64,000 nucleotides of DNA from JAPWJZ01 sp966211335 (GTDB taxonomy: Bacteria > Pseudomonadota > Alphaproteobacteria > Micavibrionales > UBA2020), in NCBI GenBank assembly GCA_966211335.1, contig CBIHNF010000001.1:992001-1056000 (forward strand), in the 5' to 3' direction. Shown piece by piece: positions 35,339 to 44,260 of the stretch. Position numbers and translations under genes: made by a program. The notes beneath the pieces are model-generated. The model was not told the origin of the DNA. It ran no database searches and saw only the letters and a program-made list of their open reading frames with translations. Within the stretch, counting starts at the first letter, position 1, and each line of letters begins with the position of its first letter.

Positions 35339-35635
35339 ATGGCTAACTTGAACAAGAGTCAAGATATCGAATCGTTCCTGCGCAAAAATAAAGGCTGGGG
35401 GAATGTGAAGGGGCGGAAGGCGATTTCCAAATCCTACACCTTCAAAGATTTTAACGCCTGCTTCGGTTTCATGACGCGCGTCGCCCTGCTGGCGGAGCAA
35501 ATGAACCACCATCCCGAATGGTCGAATGTCTACAATAAGCTAGAGGTGCAGCTGACGACGCATGACGCCGGCGGCGTCACTGAAAAAGACCTCGCCATGG
35601 CCAAGGCGATGGACTCCTTTTTCGCCAAGCTTTAA
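35339..35635 (+). CDS. phhB: pterin-4a-carbinolamine dehydratase
   Basis: A 98-residue protein that recycles the pterin cofactor of aromatic hydroxylases (or acts as DCoH-like). The active-site pattern EQMNHHPEWSNVYNKLEV followed by LTTHDAGGVTEKD is complete: two adjacent His, then a third His before GG(V/L)T. The frame is open far upstream, but the ATG at 35339 gives the normal family length. No phenylalanine hydroxylase gene is in the window. Confidence 0.9.
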   Translation: MANLNKSQDIESFLRKNKGWGNVKGRKAISKSYTFKDFNACFGFMTRVALLAEQMNHHPEWSNVYNKLEVQLTTHDAGGVTEKDLAMAKAMDSFFAKL

Positions 35636-35760
35636 CGTAACCTCGGAAATTTTAGTTCCTTAGAACGCAATAAATATAGTCTTTTTAAGGCTTTCCCGCC
35701 TTCGCTATGCTTGTGGTAGAATAGAACGTCAACGCAACAGAGCTTGTGGATAACTGACCC

Positions 35761-38061
35761 ATGAATGGGCCGTCCGATATTTCGCCGAAGATACTCCCGA
35801 ACATCGTCGTCCCGACAGGGGAAAACGCAGGAGCGGCGCAACCGCAACTCGTCGTCAATCCGCTCGAAGCAAAATTCCTCAACCGTGAAATTTCCTGGCT
35901 GCGTTTTAACGGCCGCGTACTGGCCGAAGCGCGCAATACCCTGAACCCGCTGTTCGAGCGCCTGCGTTTCCTCTCCATCTCCGCCGCCAACCTTGAAGAA
36001 TTTTTTATGGTGCGCGTCGCGGGCCTGTCCGACCAGATTGCCCGCGGCGTGCCGGCGCTCAGCGAAGACGGCCAGACCGCCAGCCAGCAGATCGGCCCCG
36101 TGCTGAAACTTGCCCGCAAGATGATGGATGACCAGCAGGAATGCTGGCACGACCTGACCGAAAGCCTCGCCAAGGAAAACATCAAGCTGGTCGAAGCGAA
36201 TGACCTGACGCCCATGGAGCGTAAATGGGTCGAGACGTATTTCCTCGCCAATATCTTCCCGACGCTGACGCCGATCGCGATTGACCCGGCGCATCCGTTC
36301 CCCTTCCTGCCGAACCGCAGCCTGACCGCGATCTACACGCTGGAAGACGCGAATGAAGCGCAGCGCATGACGGCGCTGATCCTGCTGCCGGCGAAACTGC
36401 CGCGCTTTATCCGCATTTCCGGCCATTCGTCGCGCATCATCGCGCTGGAAGATGTGCTGGATATTTTCCTGCCGAGCTTCTTCCCCGGCTATCATGCCGT
36501 TGAATCCGGCTTCTTCCAGATTTTGCGTGATTCAGAGCTGGCGATTTCAGAAGACGCTGAAGATTTGATGAGCCACTACGAAAAAGCGCTGAAGTCGCGC
36601 AAACGCGGCAGCGTCATCGGCCTTATCCTCAACCGCCATATGCCCACGGAGCTGCGGAAGTTCCTCACCTCCAGTCTCAAAACGCTGAACCGCAACGTCT
36701 TCCAGGTGGACGGCAAGGTGGGCTTGACCGACATCAACGAAATTTACGCCATCGAGCGGCCGGACCTGAAATTCAAGCCCTATACCGCCCGCTACCCGGA
36801 ACGCATCGCCGACCACAACAATGATATGTTCGCGGCCATCCTCGCCAAGGACCTCATCATCCACCACCCGTATGAATCTTACGACGTTGTGATGCAGTTC
36901 ATCCGTCAGGCGGCCTCGGATGAAAACGTGATTTCGATTAAACAAACCTTGTATCGCACCAGCGCCAATTCGCCGGTGGTGAAGGCGCTGATCGAGGCGG
37001 CTGAAGCCGGCAAATCGGTTACTGCCGTCGTTGAGCTGCGTGCGCGGTTTGACGAGGAAGCGAATATCAAGCTTGCCCGCGATCTCGAGCGTGCTGGCGT
37101 GCAGGTGATTTACGGCATCATCAACCTCAAAACCCACGCCAAGGTCATGCTGGTAACGCGGAAAGAGGCGGATGGTCTGCGCAGCTATGCGCATTTCGGC
37201 ACCGGCAACTACAACCCCGTGACGTCGAAAGTTTATACCGACCTGTCGCTCTTTACCTGCGATCCCGGCCTCTGCCAGGATGCGGCAAGGCTGTTCAACT
37301 ACCTCACCGGCTATGCGAAGCCCGAAACCTTCAGCAACCTCATCATGGCGCCGATTGATATGCGCCACCGCCTGCTCGACCTTATCGAGAACGAGGCGAA
37401 GCAAGCCGAAGCCGGCAAGCCCGCCGCCATCTGGGCGAAAATGAACTCGCTGGTGGATGCGGAAATTACCGAAGCGCTTTATGCCGCCTCGCAAAAGGGC
37501 GTCGAGATTGATTTGGTCGTGCGCGGCATCTGCTGCCTGAAGCCCGGTGTACCGGGCCTCTCCGATAAAATCACCGTCAAAAGCATCGTCGGCCGCTTCC
37601 TTGAGCATTCCCGCATTTTCTGCTTTGCCAACGGCGCCGAACTGCCGCATGCCGGTGCGCGCGTCTTTATCGCCTCCGCCGACTGGATGACCCGCAACCT
37701 CGACACCCGCGTCGAGGTCATGGTGGAGTTGAAAAACCCGACCGTGCAGGAACAGGTGCTGGAGCAGATCATGACCGCCAACCTGCTGGACGACACGCAG
37801 AGCTGGGACCTGCAGCCGGACGGCAATTATAAGCGCTGCAAGGCCAGCGGCAAAATCCTGCCGGCGCAGGAATACTTCATGAAGTTCCCGAGCTATTCGG
37901 GGAGAGGCAGCGCCGAGCATAACCCCCGCTTTGCGGAAGCCAAAAAATCAAAACGCTACAACCCGCATACCGACCGGAAGCCGCGCAAATCCGCCGCCGA
38001 CAAACAGGCGGAAAAACTGGCGGCGGACAAGGCCGCGGCTGAAAAGCCCAAAGCAGGCTGA
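35761..38061 (+). CDS. ppk: polyphosphate kinase Ppk1
   Basis: Makes polyphosphate from ATP. The 766-residue product has the N domain (NREISWLRFNGRVLAEA, residues about 40-56), the head domain, and two PLD-like catalytic domains. The phosphorylated His lies in LKTHAKVMLVTRKE and the second catalytic His in GRFLEHSRIFCF; HFGTGNYNPVTSKVYTD is the family signature. The C-terminal tail (about 725-766) is a Lys/Ala-rich extension (KPRKSAADKQAEKL) not found in the E. coli enzyme. Where many alphaproteobacteria have ppx next, a PP2C-like gene follows after one base. Confidence 0.95.
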   Translation: MNGPSDISPKILPNIVVPTGENAGAAQPQLVVNPLEAKFLNREISWLRFNGRVLAEARNTLNPLFERLRFLSISAANLEEFFMVRVAGLSDQIARGVPALSEDGQTASQQIGPVLKLARKMMDDQQECWHDLTESLAKENIKLVEANDLTPMERKWVETYFLANIFPTLTPIAIDPAHPFPFLPNRSLTAIYTLEDANEAQRMTALILLPAKLPRFIRISGHSSRIIALEDVLDIFLPSFFPGYHAVESGFFQILRDSELAISEDAEDLMSHYEKALKSRKRGSVIGLILNRHMPTELRKFLTSSLKTLNRNVFQVDGKVGLTDINEIYAIERPDLKFKPYTARYPERIADHNNDMFAAILAKDLIIHHPYESYDVVMQFIRQAASDENVISIKQTLYRTSANSPVVKALIEAAEAGKSVTAVVELRARFDEEANIKLARDLERAGVQVIYGIINLKTHAKVMLVTRKEADGLRSYAHFGTGNYNPVTSKVYTDLSLFTCDPGLCQDAARLFNYLTGYAKPETFSNLIMAPIDMRHRLLDLIENEAKQAEAGKPAAIWAKMNSLVDAEITEALYAASQKGVEIDLVVRGICCLKPGVPGLSDKITVKSIVGRFLEHSRIFCFANGAELPHAGARVFIASADWMTRNLDTRVEVMVELKNPTVQEQVLEQIMTANLLDDTQSWDLQPDGNYKRCKASGKILPAQEYFMKFPSYSGRGSAEHNPRFAEAKKSKRYNPHTDRKPRKSAADKQAEKLAADKAAAEKPKAG

Positions 38062-38062
38062 G

Positions 38063-38920
38063 TTGACCGCGAAACGTTTGCCCAAAATCCCGCCCTTTCC
38101 GCGCAAGCCCGGCGATGTGTCAAAAACACTGCAGGCCGGCGTGCCCGTGCAACTGTCGCATCATCAAGGCGAGCGGAAATATCAGGAAGACCGTTACGTC
38201 GTTGCCTCCGGCCTGAAAGTCGATCCCAAGCGCAGCCGCAGTTTTTTATCACGCATGTTCACCAAGGCCGCGCGCATGACGGACGGCAATGGCGAAGGAT
38301 CGACGGGCACGGCGCTGCTGCTGCATAAAGATCTCACATTAAATGCCGCCTTTCTCGGCGACAGTCCCATCGTCCTGTTTATCCACGACCCCAAAACCGG
38401 CGAGGCGACGGCAACGCAGATTACACGCAACCACCATGCCAATGTCCCGCATGAAACAAAAATGATCGAGCGCAAGGGGGGCTTCGTCGCGCCGAACGGC
38501 AGGGCAGGCGGGCGGTTGATGCTTTCCCGCGCCTTTGGCGATGCCGGTATCCTCGGTATTTCGCAAAGCCCGGAATTCGTCGCGTCAAATTTGAAAAAGC
38601 ATATCGACCTCGGGCGCGAGGTGTATGTCTGCCTGTCGTCTGACGGCCTTTTCGATACGCTGTCGCCGCAGGATTACCTCCAGCCATTCAAGGATGCGCT
38701 GAAGGCGGGGCATGAAGACCGCCTTGCGGAAGTTTTCGCGAGCTTCGCCCACCACATGGGCAGTCAGGACAATGTCACCGCGCTTGTCGTCAAGGTGCCG
38801 CCGGTGCTGGACGAGACTCTCTTCATGGCCATCGCTGACGGTCATGGCGGCGATAAAACCTCGGAGAAAGCCATCCGCGTGTTCGAGCGTTATGTGGCGG
38901 ACAACAAGGCCGCGCCGTAA
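38063..38920 (+). CDS. PP2C-like Ser/Thr phosphatase with permuted motif order
   Basis: The 285-residue product contains PP2C motifs: QEDRY (41-45), GSTGTA (79-84), AAFLGDSPIV (95-104), the basic loop ending GGRLMLSRAFGD (149-160), CLSSDGLFD (190-198) and SQDNVTALVV (234-243). The motif FMAIADGHGG with its following helix, which normally comes right after the first motif, is instead at the C-terminus (254-280). All metal-binding Asp residues are therefore present but circularly permuted. It starts at TTG one base after the ppk stop (TGA-G-TTG), so it is coupled to ppk. A role in polyphosphate control is inference. Confidence 0.75.
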   Translation: MTAKRLPKIPPFPRKPGDVSKTLQAGVPVQLSHHQGERKYQEDRYVVASGLKVDPKRSRSFLSRMFTKAARMTDGNGEGSTGTALLLHKDLTLNAAFLGDSPIVLFIHDPKTGEATATQITRNHHANVPHETKMIERKGGFVAPNGRAGGRLMLSRAFGDAGILGISQSPEFVASNLKKHIDLGREVYVCLSSDGLFDTLSPQDYLQPFKDALKAGHEDRLAEVFASFAHHMGSQDNVTALVVKVPPVLDETLFMAIADGHGGDKTSEKAIRVFERYVADNKAAP

Positions 38921-38930
38921 TATCCGAAGA

Positions 38931-40091
38931 TCAGCGATGCTGCAGGCCGACCTGCATGACATCCGTCCGCCCCGTGCGGAAGCCCGCGATGCAGGACGCG
39001 AGATAGAAGCGCCACATACGGATGAACCGCTCGTCGTAGCCGAGGGCCAGCACTTCCGCCCGCTTAGCGTCGAAAGTATTCAGCCATCTCTCCAGCGTTT
39101 CGGCGTAATCCTGACCGAAGGTGAAGCGGTCTGTCACTTCGAGGCCGGCGGCGCTGGCGGCGGCGGTGAAACGGGACGGGCTGGGCAGCATGCCGCCCGG
39201 GAAAATATATTTGCGGATAAAGTCGCTGCTGTCGCGGTAACGTGCAAAGCGGTCGTCCGCGATGGTGATGGTCTGCACAACCGCCTTGCCGCCTTTCGAC
39301 AAAAGCTTGGCCACTTTGTCGAAATAAACCGGCCAGTATTTTTCCCCCACCGCCTCGAACATCTCGATGGACACAATGTGATCGTAGCTGCCTTCCTGAT
39401 GGCGATAATCTTCCAGTGCGATATTCACATTCCTGTCGCCTCTGGCATCGGCATATTCCTTCTGGCGGGCCGAAAGGGTAATACCCTTGATAGTATAGTC
39501 GCCTTTCTGCACGGCGCGCGCGGCAAAGCCGCCCCAGCCGCAGCCGATCTCCAGCAGCCGGCCGGAAGACGCGCCGAGATTGCCGATGATGCGGTCGTAT
39601 TTCGCATCCTGCGCCGCTTCAAGGCTCAAGCCCGGCTGGTTGAACAAGGCCGAGGAATAAGTCATCGAGGGGTCAAGCCACAAGCGATAGAAGTCATTGC
39701 CAAGGTCGTAATGCGCCGCGATATTGCGGCGGCTGCCGCTTAAGGTATTCAGCTGCAGCAGCTGGCCGAACCGCGCGAGCGTGCGGGCGGGGAAACTGCC
39801 AAAAATCAGCGCATCGACGGATTTTTCATTCGCCATGGCCAGCGACAAAAGATCCTGCAGGTTGGCGGTATCCCACAGGCCGTCCTTATAATCCTCCGCA
39901 AAGCCGATATCTCCATGCACGGCAAGGCGGCTGATGACGCGCCAGTCGCGCAGCGACAGGGCGGCGGAAGGGCCGGGGCGACGGCCCTTGAAAACGCGCA
40001 TTTTGCCGTCCGGCATGAACAGCTCGATCTTGCCGAACTCGAGATGATCAAGTTTTTTCAAAAAAGTATCGCGTACTGTGGCGGCAAACAT
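38931..40091 (-). CDS. cfa: cyclopropane-fatty-acyl-phospholipid synthase
   Basis: AdoMet-dependent enzyme that cyclopropanates unsaturated acyl chains in membrane lipids. The 386-residue product has an N-terminal lipid-binding part (about 1-95) and a methyltransferase domain with LLEIGCGWGGFA (AdoMet loop), HYDLGNDFY, the SIEMFEAVGEKYW segment and FIRKYIFPGG. Conserved residues of the family (Glu in IEMFE, Tyr in the C-terminal part) are present. The ATG at 40091 has GGAG 9 bases upstream; a TTG at 40097 also lies in frame. It ends 10 bases from the convergent PP2C gene. Confidence 0.92.
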   Translation of the reverse strand: MFAATVRDTFLKKLDHLEFGKIELFMPDGKMRVFKGRRPGPSAALSLRDWRVISRLAVHGDIGFAEDYKDGLWDTANLQDLLSLAMANEKSVDALIFGSFPARTLARFGQLLQLNTLSGSRRNIAAHYDLGNDFYRLWLDPSMTYSSALFNQPGLSLEAAQDAKYDRIIGNLGASSGRLLEIGCGWGGFAARAVQKGDYTIKGITLSARQKEYADARGDRNVNIALEDYRHQEGSYDHIVSIEMFEAVGEKYWPVYFDKVAKLLSKGGKAVVQTITIADDRFARYRDSSDFIRKYIFPGGMLPSPSRFTAAASAAGLEVTDRFTFGQDYAETLERWLNTFDAKRAEVLALGYDERFIRMWRFYLASCIAGFRTGRTDVMQVGLQHR

Positions 40092-40204
40092 GGGCAAGCG
40101 CTCCGTCTTAAAGGGAAGAATTCATCTTTAAGGCTATGCGCCGCGCGCTAACGGCAGTCTGGCAGGAAGATTACATTTTTGTCAGAAACGGAAAGGCCAA
40201 GTCT

Positions 40205-41515
40205 TTACAAGGTGATTTTGACGCGGAGGCCGGGATTATTGTCCTCGAGATCGATGTTACCGTCATGCAGGCTGATGACCGCGGCGACAAGGCTGAGGCC
40301 AAGGCCGCTGCCGGGGGTGCTGCGGCTGTCGTCCCCCCGGTAGAAGCGGGTGAAGACCTTGTCCCTTTCGGCGGCAGGAATGCCGGGGCCGTTATCCGCA
40401 AAAATGCACTGTGCGTGCCCGTCGATGTGACGAATGGACATATCTATCCTGCCGCCGCGCGGGCTGAACTTGATGGCGTTATCGAGCAGGTTGGCGAAGG
40501 CCTGAAACAGCAGGTCTTTATCGCCGTGCAGAGAAATATCCTCGATCTCGGCGGCAAGGGCTATTTCCTTTTCTTCCGCGAGCGGTTCGTAAAGCTCCAT
40601 CACGTCGCGCAGCAACGTCGAGAGGGAAACGGTGGTAAAATTGTTTTTCGCCCTTGCCGTCTCCAACCGTGAAATGCGCAGCAGCGCGCTGAAGGTCGCC
40701 AGAAGGCTGTCCGCTTCGCGGATCAGCTGGGCGGTTTTCTCTGCCGTTTCAGGATTGTCCTTTTGCAGCGTATCGAGGTTGTTGCGAAGGCGCGTCAGCG
40801 GCGTCCGGAGGTCATGGGCGATATTGTCCGACACGCGCTGCACGCCTTCCACCAGTGTTTCGATGCGGGATAAAAGCCCGTTCACGACAGAGGAGGCATA
40901 GCTCAAATCATCCCAGCCAGAGCCGACATCGATGCGCTGCGACAGGCTGCCCGTCTCGATGATGTTCTGCGCCGTCAGCGCGATGCGGTTGGTGCGGTTG
41001 ACGACAAAGGTGCTGATCAGAAAGCTGCTTAAAATGACCAGCAGCATCAGAACAATGGCAACGGCGGTCAGCACGAGCATCAAGTTGCCGACGGCGACAA
41101 AATCCGTGATATCGACCGCCGCCAGCAACAGGCCGCCATTTTTCAGCCGCTGTGCCTTGCCGACAAAACGGTTGCCATGGGTTTCAAAAACCAGCGTGGT
41201 GCTGCCGGCACCGGTGATGCCCGCGGGCAGCGCGGCAAGATTGCCGCCGGTCTTATGGCCGGCGGCATCGGTCAGGTAATAGGCGCGCTTCGGCGCGGGC
41301 GCGTTGATTTCGCGCGTAAGGGCCGCCGGCTCCATCGCCAGCAGGTAATGCATTTCGCTGTTGATGACTTCTTCCGTGCCGCCGATGAAATTATCGCGTG
41401 TGAAGAAATAACCGAAATAGCCGAGCACCAGCACCCCCGCGCCGAGCAGCAGCGTGAAGACCAGCGCCATTTTAAAGCTGGAGCTCTGGCGGTATGTGCG
41501 GGCTTCAGTCTTCAA
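40205..41515 (-). CDS. sensor histidine kinase (two-component)
   Basis: A 436-residue inner-membrane kinase. Two membrane segments (about 16-38 and 143-171) bracket a periplasmic domain of about 100 residues, followed by a HAMP linker. The dimerisation box NIAHDLRTPLTRL carries His234, with N box FANLLDNAIKFSPRGG, G1 DNGPGIP and G2 GSGLGLSL, all intact. The start is TTG at 41515 inside the response regulator gene (11-base overlap) or ATG at 41470. It pairs with the OmpR-type regulator upstream; the stimulus is unknown. Confidence 0.93.
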   Translation of the reverse strand: MKTEARTYRQSSSFKMALVFTLLLGAGVLVLGYFGYFFTRDNFIGGTEEVINSEMHYLLAMEPAALTREINAPAPKRAYYLTDAAGHKTGGNLAALPAGITGAGSTTLVFETHGNRFVGKAQRLKNGGLLLAAVDITDFVAVGNLMLVLTAVAIVLMLLVILSSFLISTFVVNRTNRIALTAQNIIETGSLSQRIDVGSGWDDLSYASSVVNGLLSRIETLVEGVQRVSDNIAHDLRTPLTRLRNNLDTLQKDNPETAEKTAQLIREADSLLATFSALLRISRLETARAKNNFTTVSLSTLLRDVMELYEPLAEEKEIALAAEIEDISLHGDKDLLFQAFANLLDNAIKFSPRGGRIDMSIRHIDGHAQCIFADNGPGIPAAERDKVFTRFYRGDDSRSTPGSGLGLSLVAAVISLHDGNIDLEDNNPGLRVKITL

Positions 41516-42179
41516 TGATGTAACCCGCGCCGCGCACGGTCTTGATCAGCGGGCTTTCCGCATTCTGGTCTATTTTGCGACGCAGACGGCTGATATGGAC
41601 GTCGATGACGTTGGTCTGCGGGTCAAAATGGTAATCCCAGACGTTTTCCAGCAGCATCGTGCGCGTCACGACTTGTCCTTTATGGCGCATCAGGTATTCA
41701 AGCAGCCGGTATTCGCGCGACTGGATGTCGATATGCCTGCCGCCGCGCAATGCGCGCCGCGATAGCAAATCGAGTTCCAGATCGCCAGCCGTCAGCTTTG
41801 TCTCGGTCACTTTCTGGCCGCCGGCGCGTTTCGCCAAAATTTCAAGCCGCGCCATCAGCTCTTCAAAGGCGAAAGGTTTTACGAGATAATCATCCCCGCC
41901 CGATTTAAGCCCCTTGACCCTGTCGTCCACTTCGCCGAGGGCGCTTAAAATAATTGCCGGCGTATCATTTTCCGCGCCGCGCAGGGTTTTGATCAGCGCA
42001 AGGCCGTCCAGCTCCGGCAGCATGCGGTCGACAATCAGGACGTCATACTTCTCCGTCATCGCCAGAAACAGCCCGTCCTTGCCGTTATCCGCATGGTCGC
42101 TGCCATGGCCTTTTTCTTTCAGGCCTGCGCGGATATAATCGGCGACGTTCCTGTCATCCTCGATGATCAGCAGTTTCAT
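41505..42179 (-). CDS. OmpR/PhoB-family response regulator
   Basis: A 224-residue DNA-binding regulator: receiver (1-about 117) with acidic pair EDD, phospho-Asp51 in LIVDRMLPELDG and Lys in YLVKPFAFEEL, then a winged-helix output domain (about 128-222) ending VWDYHFDPQTNVIDVHISRL. It overlaps its histidine kinase by 11 bases and follows the SDR gene after 3 bases, so all three are probably one transcript. Targets are unknown. Confidence 0.95.
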   Translation of the reverse strand: MKLLIIEDDRNVADYIRAGLKEKGHGSDHADNGKDGLFLAMTEKYDVLIVDRMLPELDGLALIKTLRGAENDTPAIILSALGEVDDRVKGLKSGGDDYLVKPFAFEELMARLEILAKRAGGQKVTETKLTAGDLELDLLSRRALRGGRHIDIQSREYRLLEYLMRHKGQVVTRTMLLENVWDYHFDPQTNVIDVHISRLRRKIDQNAESPLIKTVRGAGYIIED

Positions 42180-42182
42180 CGG

Positions 42183-42947
42183 TTATTTCGGCGCGAGGCG
42201 TACGGCACCGTCAAGGCGGATGGTTTCGCCGTTGATCATGGCATTTTCCATCACATGCATCGCGAGTTTCGCGAATTCTTCCGGCTTGCCGAGGCGTTTG
42301 GGGAACAGGGTCGTAGCGACAAGGCTGTCCTGCACTTCCTGCGGCATGGAGAGCAGCATCGGCGTGCCGATGAGGCCGGGGGCGATGGTGACAACGCGGA
42401 TGCCGAAGCGCGCCAGCTCCCGCGCGGCGGGCAGGGTCATGCCGACAACGCCGCCTTTGGATGCGGAGTAGGCAGCCTGGCCGATCTGGCCTTCATAGGC
42501 GGCAACCGACGCAGTGTTGATGATCACGCCGCGCTCGCCTGTGTCGTTCACGGGCTCCAGCGTCGACATGGCCGACGCTGCAAGGCGCAGCATATTGAAG
42601 GTGCCGATCAGGTTGACGTTGATGATCTTGCTGAAGAAGCCAAGGTCATGCGGCCCTTCCTTGCCCACAATGCGGGCGGCGGGGGCGATGCCGGCGCAGT
42701 TCATGAGGACGCGCAAGGGGCCATTCGCCGCAATCGCGCCGTCAATAGCCGCTTTCGCAGAAGCTTCATTGGACACATCGCATTCAAAGGCGACGCCGCC
42801 GATTTCCTTCGCCACCGCATCGGCATTCGCTTTGTTTAGGTCAAGCACGGCGACCTTTGCGCCGGCCTTCGCCAGATGCCGCGCGGTTTCCGCGCCCATG
42901 CCAGAGCCGCCGCCGGTAACGATGATCGAAAGGCCTTTGATGTCCAT
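42183..42947 (-). CDS. SDR-family dehydrogenase (3-hydroxyacyl-CoA dehydrogenase type 2-like)
   Basis: A 254-residue short-chain dehydrogenase. NAD-binding motif TGGGSGMG (11-18), NCAGIAP, and catalytic Ser-Tyr-Lys (TASVAAYEG then YSASK) are all present. The overall wording, especially APGLIGTPMLLSMPQEVQDSL and ETIRLDGAVRLAP, is that of type 10 17-beta-HSD/3-hydroxyacyl-CoA dehydrogenases acting in fatty-acid or branched-chain catabolism. The gene lies 3 bases ahead of the two-component pair, an odd but likely operonic neighbour. Confidence 0.88.
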   Translation of the reverse strand: MDIKGLSIIVTGGGSGMGAETARHLAKAGAKVAVLDLNKANADAVAKEIGGVAFECDVSNEASAKAAIDGAIAANGPLRVLMNCAGIAPAARIVGKEGPHDLGFFSKIINVNLIGTFNMLRLAASAMSTLEPVNDTGERGVIINTASVAAYEGQIGQAAYSASKGGVVGMTLPAARELARFGIRVVTIAPGLIGTPMLLSMPQEVQDSLVATTLFPKRLGKPEEFAKLAMHVMENAMINGETIRLDGAVRLAPK

Positions 42948-43077
42948 GATGTGTGCTTCCTTCTGTTTGAAGGCTGCAGTTTATAATTGCCCTTACTGCA
43001 AAGCAATTCCCGACCTGTTGACATAAAAACATGCCGGTGCTAACTTTTTCGGGAAATCAGACTGTGAAAGCCAACAG

Positions 43078-43524
43078 ATGTCCCTGCCGAAGAAACTCAA
43101 ATTCGTCGAAGCGTTTAATAGCGTGCAGGGCTTTCGCAGCCTGCTAATGCAGTCGGGCTACGAAAAAATCGACGATGACCGGGTGCTGGAGCGCTATTTC
43201 GCGCCCGTGATGTATGAACTGTACTCCAATAACGCCAAGTCTTTCGCCGTGACCACGACTTTGTTTGACTTCAAGGCTTTTCAGGCGACCGTCACAACGC
43301 AGCAAGTGGACATGCAGCTGAAGCCACTGACGGAGCCCGCCTCCGCCATCGTGCCCTTCAGCGCGTTCGAGAACAAAATGGCGATCGAAGATGCGCATCA
43401 GGCGCTGACCGAGCTCGGAGGCACACCCTGTTCCATTGAAGACATTCTCGACCGCACGCTGGCGACGAAGCGCGGTATTACGCCCCTGAAGCCGCCCAGC
43501 TTCGGCCCCAAAAAGACGCCGTAA
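43078..43524 (+). CDS. hypothetical protein, paralogue of the next gene
   Basis: A 148-residue protein I do not recognise. Its central part (about 40-125) resembles the neighbouring gene at 43621: both share LER-x-x-x-PVMY, a TTxxDFKxF/VYDFKNLE strand, TTQQVDMQL/TYVQQVHLD and a C-terminal A-x-x-x-LxxLGG-x-P. There is no signal peptide, cysteine cluster or membrane segment. The fold looks alpha/beta. It probably arose by tandem duplication. Confidence 0.62.
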   Translation: MSLPKKLKFVEAFNSVQGFRSLLMQSGYEKIDDDRVLERYFAPVMYELYSNNAKSFAVTTTLFDFKAFQATVTTQQVDMQLKPLTEPASAIVPFSAFENKMAIEDAHQALTELGGTPCSIEDILDRTLATKRGITPLKPPSFGPKKTP

Positions 43525-43620
43525 AACAAGGCGGCATCGGGTTATAAAGTTACTCTATTTGACATTTTCCGCTTATTTTATTATAATTCCTCTGTGTTCA
43601 AAAAACAGGGAATCATTGTC

Positions 43621-44100
43621 ATGACAAAGGCGAAGTCGACACCGAAATCGGACGCTGGCAAAGACTTTGCCAAGGCAGCCCCTGCCGCCGCGAATGGCAA
43701 CACGCCGGATCCCAACACCGCGCCCGCGCCCGGCAACGGCCCCTTCGGTTTTGAAATGATCGATGCCATGACCGTGCTGGAGCGCAAGCCGCTTCCCGTC
43801 ATGTACAGCGAGAAGCAGGAAAATGACGTTTTAGCCGTCATGATCAACGTTTACGACTTCAAGAACCTCGAGCTGACGACCTACGTGCAGCAGGTTCACC
43901 TTGACGGCACGGCAAGCCCGCCGCCGAATGTGTTCATGCGCCCGTTCCGTGAACTCGCCAGCGGCTACGGCATTGCCGAAGCGCGCGCGAAGCTGGAGCA
44001 GCTGGGTGGCAGCCCGCCGCCGCTCCGCGCTATTCCGGGCTTTGGTGGGGGCGGTGGCAAACCCGCCAAATCGCCGACCTTCCCCGAACTCGGCTCGTAA
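43621..44100 (+). CDS. hypothetical protein, paralogue of the preceding gene
   Basis: A 159-residue protein with a Lys/Ala/Pro/Asn-rich, probably disordered N-terminus (about 1-45) and a core (about 55-140) matching the preceding gene: LERKPLPVMY, VYDFKNLELTTYVQQVHLD and EARAKLEQLGGSP. The C-terminus is Gly/Pro-rich (GFGGGGGKPAKSP). The ATG at 43621 is more likely than the in-frame TTG/ATG at 43594. No known family is recognised. Confidence 0.62.
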   Translation: MTKAKSTPKSDAGKDFAKAAPAAANGNTPDPNTAPAPGNGPFGFEMIDAMTVLERKPLPVMYSEKQENDVLAVMINVYDFKNLELTTYVQQVHLDGTASPPPNVFMRPFRELASGYGIAEARAKLEQLGGSPPPLRAIPGFGGGGGKPAKSPTFPELGS

Positions 44101-44182
44101 AAATAATCCCTGCATTCTGACGGGTTATCAGCCTGAAAACGCATGGTTATTTGCCTGCGCAATTAAGTTGCCATAAATCCCT

Positions 44183-44211
44183 TTGACGGTTTTTGGGGGT
44201 CGGGGCATATC
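44183..44211 (+). promoter_or_regulatory. putative sigma70-type promoter
   Basis: TTGACG (44183-44188) and CATATC (44206-44211) with a 17-base spacer, about 50 bases ahead of the ATG at 44261. The -35 match is good, the -10 weaker. Confidence 0.35.
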
Positions 44212-44260
44212 TTGCCTCGTCACATCAAAAGCGGGACTCACCAGAAAGGGAATCACCCAG

